In this document: in pieces, positions 10,667 to 18,522 of the stretch
Numbering within the stretch: the stretch's first letter is position 1
How the letters are laid out: every line of letters begins with the position of its first letter
Assembly (NCBI GenBank): GCA_963749605.1
Contig: CAVVNN010000002.1
Location: 806,001 to 870,000, forward strand
Length of the DNA: 64,000 bases
Direction of reading: 5' to 3'
Source of the DNA: CAVVNN01 sp963749605
GTDB lineage: Bacteria > Actinomycetota > Thermoleophilia > Solirubrobacterales > 70-9
Notes under the pieces: model-generated
The model's database searches: none
Told to the model about the DNA's origin: nothing
What the model saw: only the letters and a program-made list of their open reading frames with translations
Position numbers and translations under genes: made by a program

Positions 10667-13396
10667 TCACCCGCCGGAGCCGGTCGCGGAGCTCCCATGC
10701 TCAAGTCGTCGCCGCAGGACGAAGCGCCGCAGCTCGTCGGCGCCCCAGACAATGAACGGCATCGGAAGCAGGATCGCCAGGTCGGTGGCCGGCAGTGCCG
10801 CCGTGCCGAGCAGGCCCTGAAACACCGGCACGTAGATCAGCAGGGCCGTCAGCGCCAGCTCGAAGGCGATGCCCCAGAGGAGCAGGCGGTTGCTGAAGAC
10901 GCCAACCGAGCGCAGCGAGGCCCGATCCGTCCTCGCCGCGAAGGCGGTGCCGATCTGGCAGACCACCATCGAGACGAACGTCATCGTCGTCGCCTGAAGG
11001 TAGGCGTGGTGCAGCTGGCTGCCCGCGTCGGTCGGGTCGTTCGGGTGCCAGCCGGCCCTGAGCAACACGTAGAAGTAGGCGGCCATCGAGAGCGCCGCGG
11101 CGATCAGGCCGAGGAAGAGCCAGGACCGCAGCAGCATCGGGCGAGTGATGATGCTCTGGCTGCGGGCGCGCGGGGGGCGCCGCATGATCCCCGGCTCGGC
11201 CCGCTCGCGACCCAGGGCCAGCGCCGGCAGTGTCTCGGTGCCGACGTCGAAGGCGAGGAGCTGCAGGACCGTGAGGGGAAGGGGTACGGCGCCCCCGGCG
11301 AGGGCGAAGACGACGAAGGGAGTCACCTCCGGCGTCGCGTGGGCGAAGATGTAGACGATGAACTTGCGGATGTTGTCGTAGATCCGCCGGCCGGCCGCGA
11401 CCGCGGCCACGATCGTCGCGAAGTTGTCGTCGGTGAGCACCATCGTCGCCGCCTCGCGGGCGACATCGGTGCCCGAGCGGCCCATCGCGACGCCGATGTC
11501 GGCGCGACGCAGGGCGGGGGCGTCGTTGACGCCGTCGCCGGTCATCGCAACGACGTGCCCCTCGGCGCGCAGGGCGTCGGCGATGCGCAGCTTCGCCTCC
11601 GGGGTCGCCCGAGCGAAGATCAGCTCCTCGCCCTTGCGCAGCAGGAGGTCGAGCTCCGGCTCGCTCATCCGGTCCAGCTCCTCCTCGGTGACCACGGTCG
11701 GCTCCCCGCGCGCAATCCCGATCCTGCGGGCGACCGCCGCCGCCGTCAGCGGGTGGTCGCCGGTTATGACGACGATCCGGATCCCGGCCCGGTGGCAGCG
11801 GGCGACCGCCTCGGCCACCTCGGCTCGGGGCGGGTCGACCATCGCCACCAGGCCAAGCAGCACGAGGTCGCGCTCGGCTTCCTCGCGGCGCTGGGGAACG
11901 CCGTCGTCCAGTAAGCGCGCGCCGATCGCCAGCACCCGCAGGCCCTGGGCGGCGAAGTCGTCGACCAGCGCTTCCACCCGCCCGCGCTCCGCAGGCTCGA
12001 GCGGGATCCCCCCACCGTCGGCCTCGGCGAGCATCGTGCAGCACGGCAAAACGGCCTCGGGCGCGCCCTTGGTGTGGACGAAGAGCCGCCCGTCGCACTC
12101 GTCGACCGTCGACATCAGCTTGAGGACCGGGTCGAAGTGGAACTCGTGACGGCGTTGGCCACGGCCAGCCGCGCCGCCGAGCCGCTGCGCCGCGGCAAGC
12201 ATCGCGACCTCGGTCGCGTCTCCGCTCGGCTCGCCGCCATCGCCAAGGCGGGCGTTGTTGCAGGCAGCCATCGCGTCGCCGAGCGAGCGAGCCGCCGGGG
12301 GGAAGGCACCGCCCGCCTCCGCCTCTCCCCCGGCCTCCAGGTCAATCTCGCGACCGGCGCTCCAGACTCGCGTCACCCGCATCCGGTTCTCGGTCAGCGT
12401 CCCGGTCTTGTCGGTGCAGATGACATCGGTCGAGCCCAGCGTCTCGACCGCGCTGAGGCGCTTGACCACGGCGCCCTGACGGACCAGCCCGCGAACGCCG
12501 ACCGCCAGGGCCAGGGTGATCACCGGCAACAGCCCCTCGGGCACGTTGCCGACGATCAAGCCGATCGCGAAGATCACCGCGTCGCCAACCGGGAGGCCGC
12601 CCAGCGAGGCGAGGGGGATGAAGGCGATGCCCATCGCCAGGGCGATCCCGGCGATCAGCCAGGCGACCCGGCGCACCTGATGCTCCAGCGGGCTCTCCTC
12701 CCGCTCGCCCCGCTCCGAGAGGGCGGCGATACGCCCCAGCTCGGTTCCCATCCCGGTCGCAAAGACGAGCGCCCGCGCCTCGCCCCCGGTGCAATCGGTA
12801 CCGCTGAAGACGAGGTCCCGGGCCTGGATCAGCGGCCGGTTCGGATCGAGCAGGTCGGCGGACCGGGTCGCGGTCGCGGACTCGCCGGTCAGGGTCGACA
12901 TGTCGACCTCGACGGCGCCCTCGATCAGCCGCGCGTCGGCGGAGATTCGCTCGCCCTCGGCGATCGCGAGGATGTCGCCCGGAACGAGCCTGGCGGCGTC
13001 GACCTGGTGGAGCTGGCCGTCGCGGAGCACCCTCGCCTGCGCCGGCAGGTAGCGCCGCAGCGCCTCGACCGCGCGCTCGGCCTGCCGCTCCTGGGCGAAG
13101 GCGAAGCCGGCGTTGAGGAGGACCACGACGACGACGGCGATCGCCACCGGGGCTATTCCCGCCACCGCAGCGAGAGCGGCCGCGCCCCAGAGCAGCAGCG
13201 CCAGTGGATGCGTGAGCTGCCGCATCAGCTCGCGCGGCCAGCGCCGGGCGGTGCGCCGCTGCAACTCGTTGGGTCCGTAGCTGAGCAGGCGGCGCTCGGC
13301 CTCGCGCTGGGTGAGGCCCGCGCGCGAGGCGCGCAGGCGGCGCAGCAGCCGGTCGATCCGCTCGTTGGGGTCGAGCACCGGTCCAGCGCCGTTCAT
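10667..13396 (-). CDS. Cation-translocating P-type ATPase (P2-like)
   Basis: A 909-residue P-type ATPase of the calcium or sodium/potassium-like P2 group. It carries the actuator loop (MSTLTGESATATRS), the M4 ion-binding motif VPEGLLPVITLALAVG, the phosphorylation site CTDKTGTLTENRM, the nucleotide-domain HTKGAPEAVL and the hinge AMTGDGVNDAPALRRADIGV. The N-terminal cation ATPase domain (RRLLSYGPNELQ) is present and soft-metal motifs are absent. It exports a cation, likely Ca2+ or Mn2+, at the expense of ATP; the ion is inference. The upstream membrane protein gene overlaps it by four bases. Confidence 0.93.
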   Translation of the reverse strand: MNGAGPVLDPNERIDRLLRRLRASRAGLTQREAERRLLSYGPNELQRRTARRWPRELMRQLTHPLALLLWGAAALAAVAGIAPVAIAVVVVVLLNAGFAFAQERQAERAVEALRRYLPAQARVLRDGQLHQVDAARLVPGDILAIAEGERISADARLIEGAVEVDMSTLTGESATATRSADLLDPNRPLIQARDLVFSGTDCTGGEARALVFATGMGTELGRIAALSERGEREESPLEHQVRRVAWLIAGIALAMGIAFIPLASLGGLPVGDAVIFAIGLIVGNVPEGLLPVITLALAVGVRGLVRQGAVVKRLSAVETLGSTDVICTDKTGTLTENRMRVTRVWSAGREIDLEAGGEAEAGGAFPPAARSLGDAMAACNNARLGDGGEPSGDATEVAMLAAAQRLGGAAGRGQRRHEFHFDPVLKLMSTVDECDGRLFVHTKGAPEAVLPCCTMLAEADGGGIPLEPAERGRVEALVDDFAAQGLRVLAIGARLLDDGVPQRREEAERDLVLLGLVAMVDPPRAEVAEAVARCHRAGIRIVVITGDHPLTAAAVARRIGIARGEPTVVTEEELDRMSEPELDLLLRKGEELIFARATPEAKLRIADALRAEGHVVAMTGDGVNDAPALRRADIGVAMGRSGTDVAREAATMVLTDDNFATIVAAVAAGRRIYDNIRKFIVYIFAHATPEVTPFVVFALAGGAVPLPLTVLQLLAFDVGTETLPALALGRERAEPGIMRRPPRARSQSIITRPMLLRSWLFLGLIAAALSMAAYFYVLLRAGWHPNDPTDAGSQLHHAYLQATTMTFVSMVVCQIGTAFAARTDRASLRSVGVFSNRLLLWGIAFELALTALLIYVPVFQGLLGTAALPATDLAILLPMPFIVWGADELRRFVLRRRLEHGSSATGSGG

Positions 13397-13968
13397 CGCA
13401 GGAGCCTTCCTCTACGCCCGGGGCCGATGCCGCCGACGAGGATCGCCAATCCAACCAGCATCAGCAGCTGCACAGCCACCCCAAGCGGCGAGGTCAGCCC
13501 GTCGAGCGCGATCGAGCCGAGGCTGTTCGCTGCAATCGTGCCCACGCTGACGTAGATCGAGTAGGAGACCAGACGGCCGGCGAGGAAGGCCGCGGTGAGC
13601 GGCAGCAGGGGAACGGTCATCAGGCCGGCGGCGACGAACAGCTGCCCCGACGGCAACGGCGAGATGAGGAAGAGGCCGAGGCCGGCGGCGGTGCGGGTGC
13701 GATTGGCGGTCAGCGCCGCCTCGGTGCGGTCGAGGCGGTCGAGGCGGGCGGAGGAGAAACGCGGGCGGAGCCGGCGGGCGCCGCTGGCCAGCAGGAACCT
13801 GCCCGATGCCGCCGCCAGGGCGCCGCCCAGGACCAGCGCGGCCGCGGGCAGGTCGAAATCGATGCTGAAGAAGAGCAGCACTGCCCAGGTGGGCGGACCG
13901 AATGCGGGCAGCAGGTTGACTGCGAAGACGACCCCCAGCGCGATGGCGTACTGGGCCGCGACGGACAC
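13393..13968 (-). CDS. Small polytopic membrane protein, VTT/DedA-like
   Basis: A 191-residue membrane protein with about five hydrophobic segments. The arrangement, with a basic cytoplasmic stretch (GARRLRPRFSSARLDRLDR) and a later FLISPLPSGQLFVAAGL segment, resembles small VTT/DedA or DUF-type integral membrane proteins, but I cannot assign a family firmly. It is directly upstream of, and overlaps, the P-type ATPase gene, so it may modulate or assist that pump. The universal stress protein gene lies on the same strand just upstream, making a likely three-gene unit. Confidence 0.7.
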   Translation of the reverse strand: MSVAAQYAIALGVVFAVNLLPAFGPPTWAVLLFFSIDFDLPAAALVLGGALAAASGRFLLASGARRLRPRFSSARLDRLDRTEAALTANRTRTAAGLGLFLISPLPSGQLFVAAGLMTVPLLPLTAAFLAGRLVSYSIYVSVGTIAANSLGSIALDGLTSPLGVAVQLLMLVGLAILVGGIGPGRRGRLLR

Positions 13969-13980
13969 CGTGGCGCCCCG

Positions 13981-14814
13981 TCAGGGCCTGGGCACGACCA
14001 GCACCGGGCACGGTGTCTCGTGGATCAGCCGGCTAGAGACCGAGCCGAGCAACACGCGCATCAGGGGGCCGTAGTCGCGGGAGCCGGCGACGATCAGATC
14101 GACGCCGTCCTCACACGCTTCGGCCAGCGTCCTCGCGGGCGGCCCTCTCAGCACCTCGCTCTCGGCGCTCAGCTTCGGGTCGATCGAGCGCATCGCCTCT
14201 TCGACGATCTTCTCCGGGTCGGGTGGTTCTGGCGGTACGTAACCGGCGACGCCGACCGCAACCGGAGGGGCGACCACGGTCAGGACCCTGATCCTGGCGT
14301 TCAGCGGCCGAGCGATCGCCTCGGCCCGGTGAAGCGCGGCCTTGGCCTCCGGGGTGCCGTCGTAGGCGACGGCGATCAGCCGCAAGGGGTCGTGACTCTC
14401 GGCCGCGTAGCCGCGCGGCGCAACGACGACGGCGCAGGGGGCGCCGGGCAGGAGGCTGTCGGCGACGCTGCCGATCAGCGCCCTGCCGATCGGCCCTCGG
14501 TGAGGGGAGCCGACGACGAGCAGGTCGAAATCCTCGTCTTCGGCAACAACGGTGAGGACCCCGGCTGGAGTGCCGCCGCCGAACGCCCGCGTCTCGACGC
14601 CGAGGCCCGCCAGCCGCTCACGCGCTTCCGCGAGGAGCGGCTCGGCCTCCGGGACGTCTTCCTCTTGCAACAGGGCTGGGGGGACCGGCAACTGCCCGTA
14701 TGGGATTACGGTGACCACCAGGACGTCGGCCCCGGTCGCCGAGGCCAGGACCCGCGTCAGCTCGAGCGCGTCGCGGCCGCCATCACTGCCGTCAAATCCG
14801 ACCAGAACCCGCAT
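13981..14814 (-). CDS. Tandem universal stress protein
   Basis: A 277-residue protein of two UspA domains. Domain 1 (residues 1 to about 140) begins MRVLVGFDGSDGGRDAL and carries VVGSPHRGPIGRALIGSV; domain 2 begins RLIAVAYDGTPEAKAAL and carries VAGSRDYGPLMRVLLGSVSS. Both keep the Gly-X2-Gly-X9-Gly-Ser ATP-binding loop, so both may bind ATP. The frame stays open upstream into the divergent gene, but ATG 14814 is the start that gives the family N-terminus. It leads a unit with the membrane protein and P-type ATPase genes, suggesting a stress-linked ion response (inference). Confidence 0.92.
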   Translation of the reverse strand: MRVLVGFDGSDGGRDALELTRVLASATGADVLVVTVIPYGQLPVPPALLQEEDVPEAEPLLAEARERLAGLGVETRAFGGGTPAGVLTVVAEDEDFDLLVVGSPHRGPIGRALIGSVADSLLPGAPCAVVVAPRGYAAESHDPLRLIAVAYDGTPEAKAALHRAEAIARPLNARIRVLTVVAPPVAVGVAGYVPPEPPDPEKIVEEAMRSIDPKLSAESEVLRGPPARTLAEACEDGVDLIVAGSRDYGPLMRVLLGSVSSRLIHETPCPVLVVPRP

Positions 14815-14914
14815 CGGCGAGAGCACCTTCTTCCTCGGAGAGCCGACAATCGGCCCCGGACGATAGTGGAGTCGGTGCCGGCGGGCGGACAGCGCCCCGC
14901 CATATGATCGCCGC

Positions 14915-16015
14915 GTGATCGGGCTCATCGCCCTGAACTTGGTGCGCAACCGGGGCAGGACGGTCCTGACCGCCGCCGGCGTGGCGATCGGCGTGGCGAC
15001 GATCGTCGCCCTGCTCGCCCTCACCCAGGGCCTCGAACGAAGCTTCGGCGGCCTCAGCAACCTCGGCGGGGCGGACTTCGGCATCTTCCAGAGCGGGGTC
15101 GCCGACCCCACCGCCTCGGTGCTGCCCGAGTCGCTGGTCGCCCGGGTCAAGCGACGGCCGGGCGTCGAGGACGCGGCGCCGATCCAGCTCGTCACCGACG
15201 CGCTGCCCGAGTCGCCCTCGGCGATCGTCTTCGGCGTCCGGCCGCAGAGCTTCGTGACGCGCCGCCTGGTCCTCACCGCGGGGCGGGGGCCGCGCGGGAA
15301 CGAGGCGATGGTCGGCGAAGAGCTTGCCGGCCGGCTCGGCCTGGGGCCCGGGGACGCAATCTCCCTCAAGGGGGAGCGCTTCCGGGTGGTGGGCGTGTAC
15401 CACGCCGGGGTCGGGTTCGAGGATGCCGGGGTGGTCGTGCCGATCCCGGTCGCCGAGCGGCTGGCGGGCGGGCGCAGCGGGGTGACGACGATCGCGGTGA
15501 CGCTCGAGCCCGCCGCGGCCGCGAGCTCCGTCGCGGCCGGCGTGCGGCGCGCGTTCCCGGGCACGACGACGATCTCCAACCCGGGCGAGGCGGCTCGCGC
15601 CAATCCCGGCTTCGAGATCGTCACCAAGGCGGTGCTGGTGATCGCCGTCCTCGCCCTCGTGCTCGGGGCGATCGCGGTCACCAACACGATGGCGATGGCG
15701 GTGCTCGAGCGCCAGCGCGAGCTGGCGCTGATCGCGGCGGTCGGGTGGAGCCCGCGCCAGGTGGCCTCGCTGGTGATCGGCGAGGGCGCAGCGGTCGGGC
15801 TGATCGGCGCAGCGGTCGGGGTCGGGCTCGGCATCGCGGTCAGTCACCTGATCGTGAGCCTGCTCGCCGCCGCCGACTTCGTCAGCCCGGCGCTCACCCT
15901 CTGGGGCCTGGGGCGCGGCTTCCTGGTTGGCCTCGCAATCGGGGTCCTGGGCGGCATCTACCCGGCCTGGCGCGTCACCAGGCGGCCGCCGGCGGAGCTG
16001 CTCGGCCGGTTCTAG
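14915..16015 (+). CDS. FtsX-like/MacB-type ABC transporter permease
   Basis: A 366-residue permease of the MacB/LolC/FtsX type. It has an N-terminal helix (LIALNLVRNRGRTVLTAAGV), a large extracytoplasmic domain (about residues 45-240) and three C-terminal helices with the ALVLGAIAVTNTMAMAVLER and PAWRVTRRPPAELL segments. Such permeases move lipoproteins or peptides, or signal across the membrane by mechanotransmission. Its ATPase partner is probably the neighbouring gene on the opposite strand; the two stop codons overlap tail to tail, which is unusual for this family. Confidence 0.9.
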   Translation: MIGLIALNLVRNRGRTVLTAAGVAIGVATIVALLALTQGLERSFGGLSNLGGADFGIFQSGVADPTASVLPESLVARVKRRPGVEDAAPIQLVTDALPESPSAIVFGVRPQSFVTRRLVLTAGRGPRGNEAMVGEELAGRLGLGPGDAISLKGERFRVVGVYHAGVGFEDAGVVVPIPVAERLAGGRSGVTTIAVTLEPAAAASSVAAGVRRAFPGTTTISNPGEAARANPGFEIVTKAVLVIAVLALVLGAIAVTNTMAMAVLERQRELALIAAVGWSPRQVASLVIGEGAAVGLIGAAVGVGLGIAVSHLIVSLLAAADFVSPALTLWGLGRGFLVGLAIGVLGGIYPAWRVTRRPPAELLGRF

Positions 16016-16722
16016 ACGATTGCGCCGTCGACCATTCGCACCACCCGGTCGGCGAGGTCGCCGAGCAGGCGGTCGTGGCTGGCTATGACCAGGGTCATCC
16101 CACGCTGGGCCCGGGCCCGGTCGAGTACCGCCATCACCAGCTGGCCGCTCTCGGAGTCGAGGGAGCCGGTTGGCTCGTCAGCGAGCAGCAGGCGCGGATC
16201 GTTGACCAGCGCCCGCGCCACCGCGACCCGCTGGCGCTCTCCCCCGGACAGGGTCGCGGGGCGCTCCTCGGCGCGCTCGCGCAGCCCGACCTCGGTGAGC
16301 AGCTCGACCGCGCGCCGCCGGCGCTCCGCGCGGGGCACCCTGGCCGCGATCAGCGGCAGCTCGACGTTCGCGCGGGCGGTGAGCATCGGCAGCAGGTGGT
16401 GGAGCTGGAAGACGAAGCCGAGGGTGTCGCGGCGGTAGGCGGCGGGATGCTCGAGGCCGGTGACGGAGATCCCGTCGACGAGGACCCGCCCCGAGTCGGG
16501 GCGCTCGATCGCGGCAATCACGTTGAGCAGCGTGCTCTTGCCGCATCCCGAGGGCCCGGTCAGGGCGATCGCCTCTCCCGGCGCGACTCGCAGCGAGACG
16601 TCGCGCAGGGCGCGGATCCGGCCGGCGTAGGTCTTCGAGACCCGCTCGACCTCGATCGCCGCGCCCGCCGCGGCGGCTGGGCGCAGCGGCGGCGCGCCCT
16701 CGGTGTCGGCGGTCCGGCTCAG
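16012..16722 (-). CDS. ABC transporter ATP-binding protein, LolD/MacB type
   Basis: About 236 residues with Walker A GPSGCGKST, the signature LSGGERQRVAVARAL, Walker B RLLLADEPTGSLD and the switch histidine in LVIASHDRLL. It matches the LolD/MacB/FtsE group and should power the permease encoded convergently at 14915-16015. In frame between the upstream TGA and the conserved start of the domain (IEVERVSKTYAG) no ATG, GTG or TTG occurs; the CTG at 16722 follows GGGTGAGG and overlaps the stop of the lipoprotein gene as CTGA, mirroring the usual ATGA coupling. An internal GTG at 16521 would remove Walker A and is rejected. Confidence 0.85.
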   Translation of the reverse strand: MSRTADTEGAPPLRPAAAAGAAIEVERVSKTYAGRIRALRDVSLRVAPGEAIALTGPSGCGKSTLLNVIAAIERPDSGRVLVDGISVTGLEHPAAYRRDTLGFVFQLHHLLPMLTARANVELPLIAARVPRAERRRRAVELLTEVGLRERAEERPATLSGGERQRVAVARALVNDPRLLLADEPTGSLDSESGQLVMAVLDRARAQRGMTLVIASHDRLLGDLADRVVRMVDGAIV

Positions 16723-16913
16723 CGCCTCACCCGGACCGGATAGTCAAGCCGGCGAGTGCCCAGCGCTGTCGTGACGACGGCTCGGAAGGTCAGCGGCACG
16801 CCCACCCGCCCCGAGCTTCCGGCGGTGGTCGTGGCGCCCGGCCCCGAGCCGCCGCCGCAAGCCGAGCAGCCGAGCGCCAGGGCAACCGCGAGCAGTGAGG
16901 CGAGGAGTCGCAG
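16719..16913 (-). CDS. Small predicted lipoprotein with apparent CTG start
   Basis: A 64-residue product: a short basic-hydrophobic signal (RLLASLLAVALALGC) ending at a cysteine in LGCSACGGG, then a Gly/Thr/Ser-rich linker and about 35 polar residues ending YPVRVRR. This is the layout of a small lipoprotein. The frame opens straight after the stop of the upstream hydrolase gene and holds no ATG, GTG or TTG, so CTG 16913 is the only start giving the signal. Its TGA overlaps the CTG of the ABC ATPase gene. It might be an accessory of that ABC system, which is inference. No family recognised. Confidence 0.55.
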   Translation of the reverse strand: MRLLASLLAVALALGCSACGGGSGPGATTTAGSSGRVGVPLTFRAVVTTALGTRRLDYPVRVRR

Positions 16914-16925
16914 GGCGCGATTCTC

Positions 16926-17567
16926 TCACTCGGACTCCGGCAGGAGCTTCGCGAACCAAGCGGCCGCCAGCTCCGCGACGCGCTCCAGCGCGCCCACCTC
17001 TTCGAAGAGGTGGGTCGCCCCAGGGACGACCTCGATCCGGTGGGGACAGCGCATCCGGGCGGCCGCCTGCTCGTTCAGGGCCAGAACGGCGCTATCGGCG
17101 CCGCCGACGACCAGCAGCGTCGGCGCGGTGACCCGCTCGAGGCATTGCCCGGCCATGTCCGGGCGTCCGCCGCGGGAGACGACCGCGCCGATGCCGTCGC
17201 CCAGGGTGGCTGCGGCGCAGAGCGCGGCGGCCGCACCGGTGGAGGCGCCGAAATAGCCGACCGGGAGCCGCTCGATACCGGGATGCCCGCTCGCCCAGCG
17301 GGTCGCGGTGACGAGCCGGCCACTGAGCAGATCGATGTCGAACACGTTGGCGCGGTCCGCCTCCTCGTCCACGCTGAGCAGGTCGAGGAGGAGGGTCGCG
17401 AGGCCGTGGTCGTTGAGAGCGGCGGCGACCTGGCGGTTGCGTTTGCTCAGCCGACTGGAGCCGCTGCCGTGGGCGAAGACGACCAGGCCCCCGGCGTCAG
17501 GGGGGACGGCGAGGTCGCCGGCAAGGCGAACCGGCGGCGCCGGGATCTCGACGGTGCGCTCATTCAT
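16926..17567 (-). CDS. Alpha/beta hydrolase (dienelactone hydrolase-like)
   Basis: A 213-residue alpha/beta-hydrolase. The oxyanion-hole region is LVVFAHGSGSSR, the nucleophile elbow is GYFGASTGAAAAL (Ser in Gly-Ala-Ser-Thr-Gly), the acid is in VVGGADSAVL, and the histidine is in PGATHLFEE. The substrate is unknown. This hydrolase type is commonly next to, or fused with, the phosphoribosyltransferase found divergently at 17745, so the pair is probably functionally linked. It is followed at 12 bases by the small lipoprotein gene. Confidence 0.88.
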   Translation of the reverse strand: MNERTVEIPAPPVRLAGDLAVPPDAGGLVVFAHGSGSSRLSKRNRQVAAALNDHGLATLLLDLLSVDEEADRANVFDIDLLSGRLVTATRWASGHPGIERLPVGYFGASTGAAAALCAAATLGDGIGAVVSRGGRPDMAGQCLERVTAPTLLVVGGADSAVLALNEQAAARMRCPHRIEVVPGATHLFEEVGALERVAELAAAWFAKLLPESE

Positions 17568-17744
17568 CTGGCCTCCGCTTCGCTTTCGGGGTTCGAGCCT
17601 CGCCTAAACGACAAGGCTAGGGACGCCAGTCGGGGCCGGCATCGGTGTAAAACCGAAGGGCGGGGAGGTGATTTCCCCGATGACATCGGTCCCCGGGGGC
17701 CGGAGAATCGACCGAGGAGAGAGATCGTCGACCAGGAGACAAGC

Positions 17745-18419
17745 TTGTCCTCAGCTGAGACCGGAGCCCGGAGCGAGCCATTCGCCGACCGGCGCGATGC
17801 CGGCCGGCAGCTGGCGGAGCGGCTGGCGTCGCTGGCCGGCGAGCGGGTCGTCGTCGTCGCCCTGCCGCGGGGCGGCGTGCCCGTGGCCCATGAGGTTGCC
17901 GCCGCCCTCGACGCACCGCTCGAGATCCTCGCCGTGCGCAAGCTCGGCGCCCCCCACAACCCCGAGTACGGAATCGGTGCGGTGGCCGAGGACGGCACCT
18001 GCGTGATCGACGCCGAGGCGGTGGAGGTGCTGGGGATCAGCAACGGCGAGCTCGAGGCGATCGTCGCCCGAGAGAGCGCTGAGCTGGTCCGGCGCGTGGC
18101 CACCTATCGAGGCGACCGCCCACCGCTCGACCTCGAGGGCCGCACGGCGGTCGTGGTCGACGACGGCGTCGCCACCGGACTCACCGACACGGCGGCGCTG
18201 CGCGCAGTGCGACAGAGGGGCCCACGGCGGGTCGTCCTCGCGGTGCCGGTCAGCTCTCCGGACGCTCTCGTGCGGCTGCGCGCAGAGGCCGACGAGGTCG
18301 TCTGCCTGCGCGCGCCACGGCTGCTGCACGGCGTCAGCCAGTACTACCGTGATTTCTCACAGGTTTCCGACGAGGAGGTGCTCCTTGATCTCCAGCGCCG
18401 AGCAGACGCTGCTGCGTGA
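17745..18419 (+). CDS. Phosphoribosyltransferase domain protein
   Basis: A 224-residue type I phosphoribosyltransferase. The PRPP loop is TAVVVDDGVATGLT and the N-terminal half has VALPRGGVPVAHEVA and VRKLGAPHNPEYGIGAVAE, typical of the group linked to dienelactone-hydrolase-like and erythromycin-esterase-like partners. Its base substrate is unknown. I chose TTG 17745 because AGGAG lies seven bases upstream, giving the N-terminus SSAETGARSEPFADRRDAG; the frame stays open far upstream without homology. The 3' end overlaps the start of a short remnant gene. Confidence 0.88.
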   Translation: MSSAETGARSEPFADRRDAGRQLAERLASLAGERVVVVALPRGGVPVAHEVAAALDAPLEILAVRKLGAPHNPEYGIGAVAEDGTCVIDAEAVEVLGISNGELEAIVARESAELVRRVATYRGDRPPLDLEGRTAVVVDDGVATGLTDTAALRAVRQRGPRRVVLAVPVSSPDALVRLRAEADEVVCLRAPRLLHGVSQYYRDFSQVSDEEVLLDLQRRADAAA

Positions 18420-18522
18420 GGCACAGCCGCTGAGCGGCTCCGATGACGACTACGACGAGTTGCTCGACCTGATCGGCGAGCGATCTAGCCACTACTTCCT
18501 GGCCCACATGGCGGGACGATGA
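18385..18522 (+). pseudogene. Truncated N-terminus of an erythromycin-esterase-like gene
   Basis: A 45-codon frame starting at TTG 18385 with GAGGAGG upstream, inside the end of the phosphoribosyltransferase gene, and ending in an ATGA overlap with the protease gene. Residues 6-32 (EQTLLREAQPLSGSDDDYDE, then LLDLIG) match the opening of erythromycin-esterase-like proteins, which continue with a VLLGEASHGTHEF-type motif. Here the reading changes to SSHYFLAHMAGR and stops. Phosphoribosyltransferase, hydrolase and erythromycin-esterase-like genes often go together, so this looks like the stump left by a deletion of about 400 codons. It may still be translated and couple the two flanking genes. 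Confidence 0.6.

Noticed and set aside
14815..15834. Upstream extension of the universal stress protein frame
   Set aside because: The extra 340 residues are Ser/Thr/Ala/Arg-rich and oppose the ABC permease; ATG 14814 gives the proper Usp N-terminus.
17636..17660. Half site GGTGTAAAAC resembling the operator right half
   Set aside because: Only one half is present and its first base differs; no inverted partner at the seven-base spacing.
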